From NCBI GenBank assembly GCA_964465065.1, contig CAYXHZ010000021.1:1-48115 (forward strand): a DNA stretch of 48,115 nucleotides, read 5' to 3'. This document shows positions 32,429-41,585 of the stretch, piece by piece (the stretch's first letter is position 1; the number at the start of each line of letters is the position of its first letter). This DNA comes from CAYMND01 sp964465065 (GTDB taxonomy: Bacteria > Acidobacteriota > Aminicenantia > UBA2199). A program made the position numbers and the translations under genes. The notes beneath the pieces were generated by a model. It saw nothing but the letters and a program-made list of their open reading frames with translations. It was not told the origin of the DNA and made no database searches.

Positions 32429-34870
32429 ATGAAACGCAATTTATTCATGGTGATGTGGACTCTGTTGATCTTGGGAGGAATGGTTCCGCTGGCCGCCCAG
32501 CTCGATCTGGGTTATCAAACCCCGCCGCCGGAGATCATGGCCCTGGCCGATACAGCCCTGCCGCCGCAGGTGGTACTCAGCCATAGCGTCGATTATGCGG
32601 TGATGCTGTACCGGTCGCAATACGACAGTATCGAGAACCTGTCCCAGGCCGAGATGAGTCTGGCCGGTTTGCGCATCAATCCCAGGACCTTCGCCTCGAG
32701 TCGTCTGCGCTATGTGTACAGATTGGCGGTTTTGGACATAAACAGCGGTCGGGAACGACCGGTGAACGGTCTGCCCGAGTCGCCCCGCCTGGCCTATTTC
32801 AGCTGGTCGCCGGATCAACGGCGCATGGCCTTCACCCATACCGGAGCCCAGGGGTTGGAACTGTGGACACTGGATCTCGAACAGGCCCGGGCGGTCAGGT
32901 TGACCGAGGACTGTCTCAACGGAGCCATGGGCAAACCTTTCGTCTGGTTTCAGGAGGGCGACGCCCTGCTGGCACGGGCCCAATGTCAGGACCGCCGCCC
33001 GTTCATCGACGCCGGCCAGGTCGTGCCCACCGGACCGACGGTCTCGGTCAACGACGGCCAGAAGGCCCAGAACATGACCTTTCAGGATCTTTTGAAAAAC
33101 AAGAACGACGAGTTCAACTTCGAACAGGCGGTCCGCTCGGAACTGATCCGGGTCGAACTGACCGGACGGCGCTCACCCTGGTTGGGGGCGGCGCTCTTCA
33201 GCGCGATGGAATTTTCGCCTGACGGTCGCTACGTCCTGGTGACCGAGATTGAACGGCCCTTTTCCTACATCGTTCCTTACTTTCGTTTTCCGCAGCGAAC
33301 CGCAATTTACGATCGGAAGGGCGTTCTGGTGCGCACCATGCTCGAGGCCCCTCTGCTCGAAGTCTTGCCTAAGGGTAATATGGCCGAACGTACCGGAATG
33401 CGCGAGCTGAGCTGGCGGGCCGACAAGCCAGCCGTGCTGGCTTGGGTGGAGGCTCTGGATCAGGGAGATCCCAAGCTCGAGGCCGAATTCCGTGACGAGC
33501 TGTTCAGCCTGGACGCTCCGTTCACCGGCCGGAAACGCAGCCTGCTCAAACTGCGCGGGCGAATCGCCGGCGTCACCTGGGGTAACGACGATCTGGCCGT
33601 GGTCAGCGATTACTGGTGGAATACCCGCAACACCAAAACCTATCTGATCAGACCGGGCAAGTCCGGTGCAAAGGCGCAGGTCGTTTTCGACCGGAACTAT
33701 CAGGACCGGTATGCAGACCCCGGCCGCTTCGTCACCAGGCCCAACGGCTACGGCCGGGATGTGCTGGAAATGGTCGGCGCCGATCTTTTTCTCATCGGCG
33801 ACGGTTTCACCCCGAACGGCGTGCGCCCGTTCGTCGATCGTTTCGCTACCCGGACCGGCCGGACTCAACGTCTGTGGCAGGCCGACGGCAAAAACAGCCT
33901 GGAGGAGATCGTCGATTTCCGCGATGTCCGGCAAGGGCTGCTGGTGACGCGTATCCAGGCCAAAGACCGCTATCCAAACCTCTACTTCCGTCGCCTGGGA
34001 GCTTCTGAGCCCGTGGCTCTGACCCGGTTCGAGAATCCCTTTTCCGCATTGGCTTCGGTCAAGAAGGAACTCATCAGTTACAAACGGCCGGACGGCGTCG
34101 AATTGTCGGGTACCCTGTACCTGCCCGTCGGCTATCAGGCTGGCCAGCGTTATCCGATGATCATGTGGGCCTATCCGCTGGAATTCAAGGACAAATCGAC
34201 CGCCGGTCAGATCAGCGTTTCGGAGCATGAGTTCATCTACCCCCATTACGGTTCGCCGATCTTCTGGCTGACCCGGGGTTATGTCGTGCTCGACGATGCC
34301 GCTTTCCCGATCATCGGCGAGGGCAAGACGGAGCCCAACGACAGCTTCATCGAACAGCTGGTGGCCAACGCCAAGGCGGCCATCGACGCCGTCGACGCCC
34401 TGGGCTGCATCGACCGCAGCCGGGTGGCCGTCGGCGGGCATTCCTACGGAGCCTTCATGACCGCCAACCTGCTTACGCACAGCGATCTGTTCGCCGCCGG
34501 CATCGCCCGCAGCGGCGCCTACAACCGCAGCCTGACGCCGTTCGGATTCCAAAGCGAGGAACGCAATTACTGGGAGGCGCCTCAGGTGTACAACCGCATG
34601 TCGCCGTTCATGTACGCCGACAGGATGAAGACTCCACTGCTGCTTATTCACGGTGCCGCCGACAACAATTCCGGTACGCACACCATGCAGAGCGAGCGCT
34701 ACTTCAACGCCCTCAAGGGGCTGGGCGCGACGGTGCGCCTGGTTCTGCTGCCCAAGGAGAGCCACGGTTACGCCGCCCGGGAGTCGGTCCTGCACGTGCT
34801 CTGGGAGCAGGATCAATGGCTTGACAAGCACGTCAAGAACCGTGCCGTTGCCGAGAAAGAGGAGGTTTAA
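32429..34870 (+). CDS. exported S9D prolyl-oligopeptidase family glutamyl endopeptidase
   Basis: This 813-residue protein has a signal peptide (MKRNLFMVMWTLLILGGMVP), a beta-propeller of about 520 residues and a C-terminal alpha/beta hydrolase. The catalytic triad is Ser672 in GGHSYGAFMTANLL, Asp745 in LLIHGAADNNSG and His779 in LLPKESHGYAARES. The wording around the triad (GIARSGAYNRSLTPFGFQ, TMQSERYFNALKGLGA) is close to plant chloroplast glutamyl endopeptidase, placing it in S9D. It probably cuts peptides after Glu in the periplasm. Start: ATG 32429 after AAGGAG. The next gene begins 1 nt after the stop, with its ribosome site inside this gene. Confidence 0.9.
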   Translation: MKRNLFMVMWTLLILGGMVPLAAQLDLGYQTPPPEIMALADTALPPQVVLSHSVDYAVMLYRSQYDSIENLSQAEMSLAGLRINPRTFASSRLRYVYRLAVLDINSGRERPVNGLPESPRLAYFSWSPDQRRMAFTHTGAQGLELWTLDLEQARAVRLTEDCLNGAMGKPFVWFQEGDALLARAQCQDRRPFIDAGQVVPTGPTVSVNDGQKAQNMTFQDLLKNKNDEFNFEQAVRSELIRVELTGRRSPWLGAALFSAMEFSPDGRYVLVTEIERPFSYIVPYFRFPQRTAIYDRKGVLVRTMLEAPLLEVLPKGNMAERTGMRELSWRADKPAVLAWVEALDQGDPKLEAEFRDELFSLDAPFTGRKRSLLKLRGRIAGVTWGNDDLAVVSDYWWNTRNTKTYLIRPGKSGAKAQVVFDRNYQDRYADPGRFVTRPNGYGRDVLEMVGADLFLIGDGFTPNGVRPFVDRFATRTGRTQRLWQADGKNSLEEIVDFRDVRQGLLVTRIQAKDRYPNLYFRRLGASEPVALTRFENPFSALASVKKELISYKRPDGVELSGTLYLPVGYQAGQRYPMIMWAYPLEFKDKSTAGQISVSEHEFIYPHYGSPIFWLTRGYVVLDDAAFPIIGEGKTEPNDSFIEQLVANAKAAIDAVDALGCIDRSRVAVGGHSYGAFMTANLLTHSDLFAAGIARSGAYNRSLTPFGFQSEERNYWEAPQVYNRMSPFMYADRMKTPLLLIHGAADNNSGTHTMQSERYFNALKGLGATVRLVLLPKESHGYAARESVLHVLWEQDQWLDKHVKNRAVAEKEEV

Positions 34871-34871
34871 C

Positions 34872-36005
34872 ATGAACGTATTGGTATTGGGAGCCGGCAT
34901 GGTCGGCAGGGCGATCGCCGTGGATTTGCAAAATCAGTTCGATGTGAAGGTGGCCGATATCAGCGAGGACAACCTGCGTCTGCTCAGCGAGGAACATGGC
35001 ATGGCGGTGCAGCGGGCCGATCTGAGGGATGCGGCCAGCCTGCGCTCTCTGCTGGCGGACTGCGATCTGGTGGTCGGGGCCGTGCCCGGATTCATGGGTT
35101 ACCAGACCCTCAAAACGGTCATCGAAAGCGGACGTAACGTGGTGGACATCTCTTTTTTCCCCGAGGACTCGCTGCAGCTCGACGAACTGGCCAAAGCCAA
35201 GGGGGTCGTCGCCGTCTGCGATATGGGTGTGGCGCCGGGGATGTGCAATGTCATTCTCGGGTATCACCACCAGCGCATGCAGGTGGACTCCTACCTCTGC
35301 CTGGTCGGCGGTTTGCCCCGGGAGCGGACCTGGCCGTGGGAGTACAAGGCTCCCTTTTCGCCCTGCGATGTCATCGAGGAGTACGTACGTCCGGCGCGCT
35401 TCAAGGAGAACGGCGTGCTGGTGACCCGCCCGGCCCTGTCTGACCCTGAACTGATCGAATTCCCGGGCATCGGTACGCTGGAGGCCTGGAACAGCGACGG
35501 CATGCGCTCCCTGCTGAACACCATGGCCGATGTGCCGAGCATGAAAGAGAAGACCATGCGCTATCCGGGCCACATCGAAAAGGTGCGTATCCTGCGGGAA
35601 TCCGGCTTTTTCTCGCGCCAGCCCATCGATTTCGACGGCTTTTCCCTGTCGCCTTTGCAGATGACCGAACGCATCCTGTTTCGGGATGACAACTGGAAAC
35701 TGGGGCGGCAGCAAGAGGAGTTCACCGTCATGCGGGTCATGGTGACCGGAATGGAACGGGGTGAAACCAAACGCTATGTTTACGACCTCTTAGATGTGTA
35801 CGATTCCGTTACTCGGACTTCGTCGATGGCCCGCACCACCGGTTACGCCTGCACGGCGGCGCTGCGGCAGCTGGCCGACGGCCGTTACCGGCGCGTCGGA
35901 CTCAGCCCCGCCGAATACCTCGGCGAGGATGAGGCTTGTTTTCGCTCCATGCTGGCCTATATGCAGGAGCGTAAGGTGTTGTACCGCTGCCGACAGGACG
36001 GTTGA
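34872..36005 (+). CDS. saccharopine dehydrogenase family / lysine dehydrogenase-like oxidoreductase
   Basis: This 377-residue enzyme begins with a Rossmann NAD(P) site (VLVLGAGMVGRAIAVDL) and contains the family phrases VVGAVPGFMGYQTLKTVIES, VVDISFFPEDSLQLDELAK and CDMGVAPGMCNVILG. Members split or form saccharopine, or oxidise lysine or related amino acids; I cannot choose between these by eye. It is tightly coupled to the peptidase gene, so a role in amino-acid breakdown after peptide cleavage is plausible but inferred. Start: ATG 34872 with GGAGG upstream. Confidence 0.85.
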   Translation: MNVLVLGAGMVGRAIAVDLQNQFDVKVADISEDNLRLLSEEHGMAVQRADLRDAASLRSLLADCDLVVGAVPGFMGYQTLKTVIESGRNVVDISFFPEDSLQLDELAKAKGVVAVCDMGVAPGMCNVILGYHHQRMQVDSYLCLVGGLPRERTWPWEYKAPFSPCDVIEEYVRPARFKENGVLVTRPALSDPELIEFPGIGTLEAWNSDGMRSLLNTMADVPSMKEKTMRYPGHIEKVRILRESGFFSRQPIDFDGFSLSPLQMTERILFRDDNWKLGRQQEEFTVMRVMVTGMERGETKRYVYDLLDVYDSVTRTSSMARTTGYACTAALRQLADGRYRRVGLSPAEYLGEDEACFRSMLAYMQERKVLYRCRQDG

Positions 36006-36050
36006 GCCCTCCGGTCTTGTCCGCAGCCCCGGCCGGGCCGTCGCCGGAAC

Positions 36051-36079
36051 TTGTGAGCCGGGATCATGAGTGGTACAAT
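36051..36079 (+). promoter_or_regulatory. possible promoter of the GWxTD gene
   Basis: TTGTGA (36051-36056), 17-bp spacer and TACAAT (36074-36079), 31 bp before the ATG at 36110. Confidence 0.5.
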
Positions 36080-36109
36080 TTAAAATTGTTGCAAACAACG
36101 AGGATCATC

Positions 36110-38167
36110 ATGAAGCCTTTTGCCGTCGCCCTATGTCTGCTGGTGTGTCTGTTGTCGTCTTCGCTGCCCGCCCAATCGGAAGCGGACCTGATCAAACGCC
36201 TGCCGCCCCAATATCGCAATTGGCTGGAGCGGGACGTGGTGTATATCATTTCGCCCGTCGAACGGGAAGTGTTTCTCAAGCTGGAAACGGATCGGGAACG
36301 CGATATATTCATCAGCGCTTTCTGGAAACAGCGCGATCCAAACCCCGGTTTTCCGGAGAATGCCTACAAAAAAGAGCATTACCGGAGGCTCGAATATGCC
36401 AACAAATGGTTCGGCCGTGATTCCCCGTCTCCGGGCTGGCGAACCGACATGGGACGCATCTACATCACCCTGGGTGAACCCAAGAGCACCGAAAAGTTCG
36501 TGAACGAGACCGAGATCTGTCCGATCGAAATCTGGTTCTACCAGGGCATGAGCGCTTACGGCCTGCCCGACTCGTTCAATGTCGTCTTCTTTCAGCAGGA
36601 CGGCGTCGGCGAATTCATTCTCTACACACCGGTGCGCTACGGCCCCGTGGCCCTGTTGCGAAACTACGAGGGCGACCAGGCCCTGGTGGAAGACGCCTAC
36701 GACCAGCTGTTCGAGGTCCAGCCCAAGGTGGCCGAGGTGTCCATGACTCTGATCAGCGGAGAGCCGGTCACCAACACGCCGTCTCTGACCTCGGAGATCA
36801 TGATCCGCGAGAAGATTCCCCAGGCGCCGACCCGGAAGGTCAGCAACCTGTACGCCACCAAATTTCTCAAGTACCGCGGTCTGGTCGAGGTCGAGTACGC
36901 CGACAACTACATCGACAACAGCAACCTGTTCAATGTGGTTCGCGACCGTTCCGGTCATTTCTTCATCCATTACCTGATCGAACCGCAACGTGTTTCCTTC
37001 GATCACTACGAGAATCAGTACTTTACCGATCTGGAACTATCCGGAAACATCTCCGACAAAAAGGGACGGATGATTACCCAGATTAAACGCAAGCTGCCGC
37101 TCAGACTGTCGCCGGACATGATGCAGAAGGTCAAGGACAAGCTGTTCAGCCTGCAGGACGTCATCCCGGTGATTCCCGGAGAGTATCACCTGTCGATCAT
37201 CGTCAAGAATTCCGCAGGTATGGAATTCACTTCGGTGGAGAAGGACTTTTCCATCAAAGAGCCGGCGCAGCCATCCCTGTCGGAACTGGTTCTGGCCAAC
37301 CGAAAAACCAGATTGGACAATGCCGCGCTCACCAAACCGTTCAGTTTCAGCGGCGAACAGATCTTGCCTTCGCCGCGCAACGATTTCGTCTCCAGTGACG
37401 ATCTGCATGTTTTCTGCCAGGTCTACGCCGACCCGGCACTGCTCCGCAGCGGGTCCGTGGAATACAGCCTGATCGCCCGCGACGCCCAGGTCTGGACCCA
37501 GACCCGGGCCCTGTCCGAGTACAAAGCCCTGCCCGATCTCTTGGAAACGGTTCCGCTCAAGGGACTCTCCTTCGCCTACTACACCATCAAGGTCCGACTG
37601 CTGGACAGTGACAAAAAAGAGCTAGCCGTCCGCCAGGGGCAGTTTTACATATCTCCGCAGGTGCAGTTGGCCCGGCCCTGGGTGGTATCCCAGCCCGTCG
37701 CCAATTACGTGTCCATCCTGCATGAACTGGCCCGTCAGAACGTGGAGGCCGGCCGGGTGGACGAGGCGCAGCGTCTCTTCGAGCAGGCCCTCAAGATGGA
37801 TGGCGCCAACAAGCCGATGCTCCTCGATTTCTGCAAACTGCTCATGAAGAAGGGCGATCATGATCGGGTCAAGGAACTGGCGCTGCCCATGCTCAACGAT
37901 AACAAACACTTCGAATTCGCGCTGATCCTGGGTGAACTCAGCCAGAAGCTGGCGGCCTTCGACGAGGCCATATCCTATTACGCCGATTTCATGACTCGCT
38001 TCGGCGCCCAACCGGATTTGTTCAACCGTATCGCCGAGTGCTACATGGGACTGAATCTGCCGGAAGAGGCGCTCAAGGCCTGGAAAAAGTCTCTGGAAAT
38101 CGAGCCCCGCCAAACCGAACTGAAAAAGAAGATCGCCGAATTGGAAAACAATGCCGTGAAAAAGTAA
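36110..38167 (+). CDS. exported GWxTD-domain protein with C-terminal TPRs
   Basis: This 685-residue protein has a signal peptide (MKPFAVALCLLVCLLSSSLP) and the GWxTD domain: the lead-in WLERDVVYIISPVEREVFLK, RDIFISAFWKQRDPNPG and the name motif GWRTD at 109-113 followed by MGRIYITLGEP. A beta-rich middle (about 230-520) and three or so TPR repeats at the C-terminus follow (EAGRVDEAQRLFEQALKMD, YYADFMTRFGAQPDLFNRIA). GWxTD proteins are frequent in Acidobacteriota, Aminicenantota and Bacteroidota; the function is unknown. Start: ATG 36110 after CGAGGATC. The next gene is 21 bp downstream, so the two form a unit. Confidence 0.92.
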   Translation: MKPFAVALCLLVCLLSSSLPAQSEADLIKRLPPQYRNWLERDVVYIISPVEREVFLKLETDRERDIFISAFWKQRDPNPGFPENAYKKEHYRRLEYANKWFGRDSPSPGWRTDMGRIYITLGEPKSTEKFVNETEICPIEIWFYQGMSAYGLPDSFNVVFFQQDGVGEFILYTPVRYGPVALLRNYEGDQALVEDAYDQLFEVQPKVAEVSMTLISGEPVTNTPSLTSEIMIREKIPQAPTRKVSNLYATKFLKYRGLVEVEYADNYIDNSNLFNVVRDRSGHFFIHYLIEPQRVSFDHYENQYFTDLELSGNISDKKGRMITQIKRKLPLRLSPDMMQKVKDKLFSLQDVIPVIPGEYHLSIIVKNSAGMEFTSVEKDFSIKEPAQPSLSELVLANRKTRLDNAALTKPFSFSGEQILPSPRNDFVSSDDLHVFCQVYADPALLRSGSVEYSLIARDAQVWTQTRALSEYKALPDLLETVPLKGLSFAYYTIKVRLLDSDKKELAVRQGQFYISPQVQLARPWVVSQPVANYVSILHELARQNVEAGRVDEAQRLFEQALKMDGANKPMLLDFCKLLMKKGDHDRVKELALPMLNDNKHFEFALILGELSQKLAAFDEAISYYADFMTRFGAQPDLFNRIAECYMGLNLPEEALKAWKKSLEIEPRQTELKKKIAELENNAVKK

Positions 38168-38188
38168 ATACCTTTGGGAGGTTAAGAA

Positions 38189-39154
38189 ATGCATGCTAAA
38201 TTTTTGAAAACAGCCTTGATCGTGCTGCTGGTCGTAGCCTGTTCGTCGGCGATGGTCGCCCAGGCGGGCATCGGCAAGGGACGTTTGGGTGGCCAGGTAC
38301 TGGACGAGAGCGACAAACCCGTCGTCGGTGCCAAGGTCAAGATAGAGTATCTGACAAATACGCGGGTCAGCGAGACGGTAACCGACGACAAAGGCCAATG
38401 GTCTTTCGGCAATCTGGCTTCCGGTAATATCCGGATCACCGTCAGTTTCGATGGTTACCTCACCGAAACCCATCTGGTTACCGTATCCCAGGTGAACGTC
38501 AACAAGCCGCACCGGGCCCGCTTGCTGGTCGATCCGTCCATCAAGGCCCGCGCAGAGGCTGAAAAGGCCTACAACGAATCCGTCAAGGCGCTGGAAACCG
38601 GCAACCAGCTGGTCAGCGAGCGCAAGTTTGACGAGGCCTTGGCCCTGTTCAACGATTTCGCCGCCAAAAACCCGGACATCATCATCATCAATTTCAACAT
38701 CGGCGACGCCTACCGTGAGATGAAGGATTTCGAGCAGGCCAAGAGCTATTATCAGAAGGTGCTCGACTATGCCAAGGAGAAAAACGATATTCCGCTTCAG
38801 GGCAAGGCCATCTCTTCTTTCGGTCTGCTGGCGCTGCGGCAGAACAACATGAAGGAGGCGCAGAGCCTGTTCGAACAGTCGCTGGCGCTCAATCCCACGG
38901 ATGAAATCCTGGCCTACAACGTGGCCGAGATCTACTTCGGCTCCAACGATACCGACAAAGCGGTCGAGTATTACCAGAAGGCCATTCAGATCAAACCGGA
39001 TTGGAGCGAGCCGTACATGAAGATCGGCTACGCCTTCCTCAACAAAGGCGATATCGCCAAGGCCATCGGTGCCTTTGAAGAGTTTCTCAAACATGAACCC
39101 GAAGGGTCCGAACAGGCGGCCATCGCCCAGGACCTGATCAAGTCTTTGAAATAA
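38189..39154 (+). CDS. exported carboxypeptidase-regulatory-like/TPR protein
   Basis: This 321-residue protein has a signal peptide (KTALIVLLVVACSSAMVAQA; the Cys is not in a good lipobox), one carboxypeptidase D regulatory-like beta-sandwich (about 30-115; GGQVLDESDKPVVGAKVKIE, GQWSFGNLASG) and four to five TPR repeats (SERKFDEALALFNDFAAKNP, FEQAKSYYQKVLDYAKEKND, MKEAQSLFEQSLALNPTDEI, DKAVEYYQKAIQIKPDWSEP, AKAIGAFEEFLKHEPEGSEQ). It is likely a periplasmic scaffold. It shares an operon with the GWxTD protein and ends at a strong terminator. Start: ATG 38189 after GGGAGG. Confidence 0.88.
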   Translation: MHAKFLKTALIVLLVVACSSAMVAQAGIGKGRLGGQVLDESDKPVVGAKVKIEYLTNTRVSETVTDDKGQWSFGNLASGNIRITVSFDGYLTETHLVTVSQVNVNKPHRARLLVDPSIKARAEAEKAYNESVKALETGNQLVSERKFDEALALFNDFAAKNPDIIIINFNIGDAYREMKDFEQAKSYYQKVLDYAKEKNDIPLQGKAISSFGLLALRQNNMKEAQSLFEQSLALNPTDEILAYNVAEIYFGSNDTDKAVEYYQKAIQIKPDWSEPYMKIGYAFLNKGDIAKAIGAFEEFLKHEPEGSEQAAIAQDLIKSLK

Positions 39155-39173
39155 TTCCGCTATGGGATGCCGT

Positions 39174-39207
39174 GGGGAACGGTTCCTGACCGTTCCCCAT
39201 TTTTTTT
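39174..39207 (+). terminator. rho-independent terminator
   Basis: GGGGAACGGT, loop TCCTG, ACCGTTCCCC, then A and eight Ts. It ends the GWxTD/TPR operon. Confidence 0.95.
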
Positions 39208-39284
39208 GATTTGCACCGGCTGTATGCCGGGTTACCGAGCAGCAGGCTATTGCTGCAGAGTTTGCCGTAGTCCGGTTTTTTCCA

Positions 39285-39626
39285 TCAGCCTTTGAAGATG
39301 AAGTAAACGGCGCCCATCAGGCACAGACCGGCCCAGAGGAAGTTCAGCCGGACCGGCTGCTTGAGGTAGAGCACGGCGAAGGGCACGAATACCGACATGG
39401 TGATCACTTCCTGAATGATTTTCAGCTGGGGCAGACTGAGGGCCGTGAAACCGATGCGGTTGGCCGGCACCTGGACGATGTATTCGAAAAGGGCGACCCC
39501 CCAGCTGATCAGAGCGGCGACGATCCAGGGGTAATCCTTCAGGGTTTTGAGATGTCCGTACCAGGCAAAGGTCATGAACAGGTTGGATACGGTCAGCATG
39601 CCGATGGTCAATACGACAGTGCGCAT
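39285..39626 (-). CDS. DUF486 (DMT superfamily) membrane protein
   Basis: This 113-residue protein has four hydrophobic helices and the DUF486 pattern: NLFMTFAWYGHLK near the N-terminus, ISWGVALFEYIVQVPANRIG, then FTALSLPQLKIIQEVITMSV and a final helix. The family belongs to the drug/metabolite transporter superfamily but no substrate is known. Start: ATG at 39624-39626 after GGAG. Confidence 0.88.
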   Translation of the reverse strand: MRTVVLTIGMLTVSNLFMTFAWYGHLKTLKDYPWIVAALISWGVALFEYIVQVPANRIGFTALSLPQLKIIQEVITMSVFVPFAVLYLKQPVRLNFLWAGLCLMGAVYFIFKG

Positions 39627-39776
39627 TTTTCACTCCGTTGTTTTTCGGGGGGGAAGAACCCGATGTTAGCGCTTTTGCGGCGACAGGTCAACTGACGTTC
39701 GCCCAGTCCGAGGCGGCGGTTGTTTTTATCGGATTTTGCGGGCAATATATGGAGTGGACGAAGCCGGGGTGGAAAT

Positions 39777-41459
39777 ATGGCGCCAAGTGCCGAAGATGTC
39801 GAACTGATACAGAGTTTTATCGAGGAATCGGAAAACAACCTTCCCGACGTGGAAAAGCAGCTGGAAATCCTGCGTAATTTCGAGTTCTGCCAGCCCTTCG
39901 AAACCCTCGAGTACATCGCTTTCATGAGCTCCCGCGACGTGCCGCAGTACAAAGAGGCCTTGCGGGTCATCAACCGCTACGTGCATACCATCAAGGGCTC
40001 GGCGGCCTTCATGAACCTTCTCAATATCAAGCAATACTGCCACGAGCTCGAGGATCTGACCGTGGCGCTGACCAACGGGCAGATTTACCTGGACGGCGAT
40101 GCCTGTTCGATCATCGAGCGTCTGCCGTCAGTGCTGACACGGTTCTTCGACAAGATTTCCGATTCGTACAGCGACGCCGACATCAACATCGCTGCCGAGC
40201 TGAAGGACATCGGCCAGTGCGCTCAGCGCCTGCGGGAAGAGGTGGGCGAGGTCAAGATCCACCTCGATGAGATTCAGAACAAAGACCTCGGTCTGGTCCG
40301 CCAGACCCAGAAGAATATCAAGGTCAGCATCGGGCTGGAGGTCTACGACGAAATGGTCGGCGATTACCAGTCCATCAGCCACAACGCTCTCGAACTGCTG
40401 CGGCTGCGCGGTCTGGATGCCGAAACCCTGTTCGAGATCTCCCGTGGTCTCAACGAACACCTCGAGAATCTGGTCCTGGCCGCGCAGACCCGGATCGTTC
40501 TGTCGCGTTACCACCGCATCGTGCTCGACCTGGGCCGTTCATTGGGCAAGCAGATTGCGTTCGTCGTCGGTCGCAACGAGGCCCAGGCCCGACCCGATGT
40601 CTGGGACCACTGTCACAACGCGCTGGTACACTTGGTGCGCAACGCCGTCGATCATGGCATCGAGCAGCCCGACGAACGGGAAAAGCTCGGTAAAAACCGC
40701 ATGGGCCGTATCGCCTTGGATATCTACGAGGATCACAAGAGCATTTACATCAGCATCGAGGACGACGGCCGCGGCATCGACGGCGACAAGGTGGCCCGGA
40801 TCGCTCTGGAAAAGGGTGTCATCAGCGAAGTCGAACATGCGAAGCTGAGCGCCGAGGAAAAGCAGAAGCTGATTTTCCGGGCCGGCTTTTCCACCAAGAG
40901 CAACGCCACCGACATTTCCGGACGCGGTGTGGGCATGGATGCGGTGCTCAAGGAAATCGAAACCAACCTCAACGGCAGTTTGACCGTTTTTTCGCAGGTC
41001 AACTTCGGTACCAGCATCTTCATCGAGATCCCCAAATCCGAGGCCCTGACCGAGTGTGTGGTATTCGGCGACGACCGATACACCTACGCCATTCCCAAGG
41101 CCAAGGAGATGGAATACCTGGAATGTCAGTCCCGCTACCTGCACCGGGTAATGGGGCGTACGCCGGTCTACACTCAGGATGGACAGAGCTTTCCGGTGCT
41201 CAACGTCCTGCACCTGCTGCATCCGCAGGAGTACCGTGAGCAGGAAGTGGATCTGATGCCGATTATCAAGATCCGCAGCGACGGCAATCCGTTCGGTCTG
41301 ATCGTGCCCCGCGTGCATGGGCATCAGCGCCTCAAGATCGAACGGCGTCGGGCGCTCAAGAAGGTCATCGGTCACGATGAACTGATTTTTGGCTTCGCCC
41401 TGACCGATCCGCTGCTGGTGGTGCTGGACAGCGAGCAGCTGCAGTCCGTCTGCCGGTGA
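39777..41459 (+). CDS. orphan CheA-like histidine kinase
   Basis: This 560-residue protein has an Hpt domain with phospho-His70 in RYVHTIKGSAAF, a helical dimer region, a full CheA-type ATPase (HLVRNAVDHGIEQPDER, EDDGRGIDGDKVARIAL, GFSTKSNATDISGRGVGMDA) and a C-terminal CheW-like domain (CVVFGDDRYTYAIPKAKEME). The CheY-binding P2 domain seems absent. No CheY, CheW, CheB, CheR or chemoreceptor gene is in the window, so its input and target are unknown. Start: ATG 39777 after GGGGTGG. A 126-bp stretch after it (41460-41585) holds nothing I recognise. Confidence 0.9.
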   Translation: MAPSAEDVELIQSFIEESENNLPDVEKQLEILRNFEFCQPFETLEYIAFMSSRDVPQYKEALRVINRYVHTIKGSAAFMNLLNIKQYCHELEDLTVALTNGQIYLDGDACSIIERLPSVLTRFFDKISDSYSDADINIAAELKDIGQCAQRLREEVGEVKIHLDEIQNKDLGLVRQTQKNIKVSIGLEVYDEMVGDYQSISHNALELLRLRGLDAETLFEISRGLNEHLENLVLAAQTRIVLSRYHRIVLDLGRSLGKQIAFVVGRNEAQARPDVWDHCHNALVHLVRNAVDHGIEQPDEREKLGKNRMGRIALDIYEDHKSIYISIEDDGRGIDGDKVARIALEKGVISEVEHAKLSAEEKQKLIFRAGFSTKSNATDISGRGVGMDAVLKEIETNLNGSLTVFSQVNFGTSIFIEIPKSEALTECVVFGDDRYTYAIPKAKEMEYLECQSRYLHRVMGRTPVYTQDGQSFPVLNVLHLLHPQEYREQEVDLMPIIKIRSDGNPFGLIVPRVHGHQRLKIERRRALKKVIGHDELIFGFALTDPLLVVLDSEQLQSVCR

Positions 41460-41585
41460 TCTGCTTACTTTTTCCGCTGGTTTATCTTGAATTCCTGGGA
41501 CGCAAGGGACTAAAGCGACATAGACGGGAGAGAGATCCGTATTCTTGTCTTATGTCCTATATGTTCCTGGAATTCGGAAGACATC

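Noticed and set aside
33173..34900. 575-codon minus-strand frame
   Set aside because: It is antisense to the S9D peptidase, whose catalytic triad is complete.
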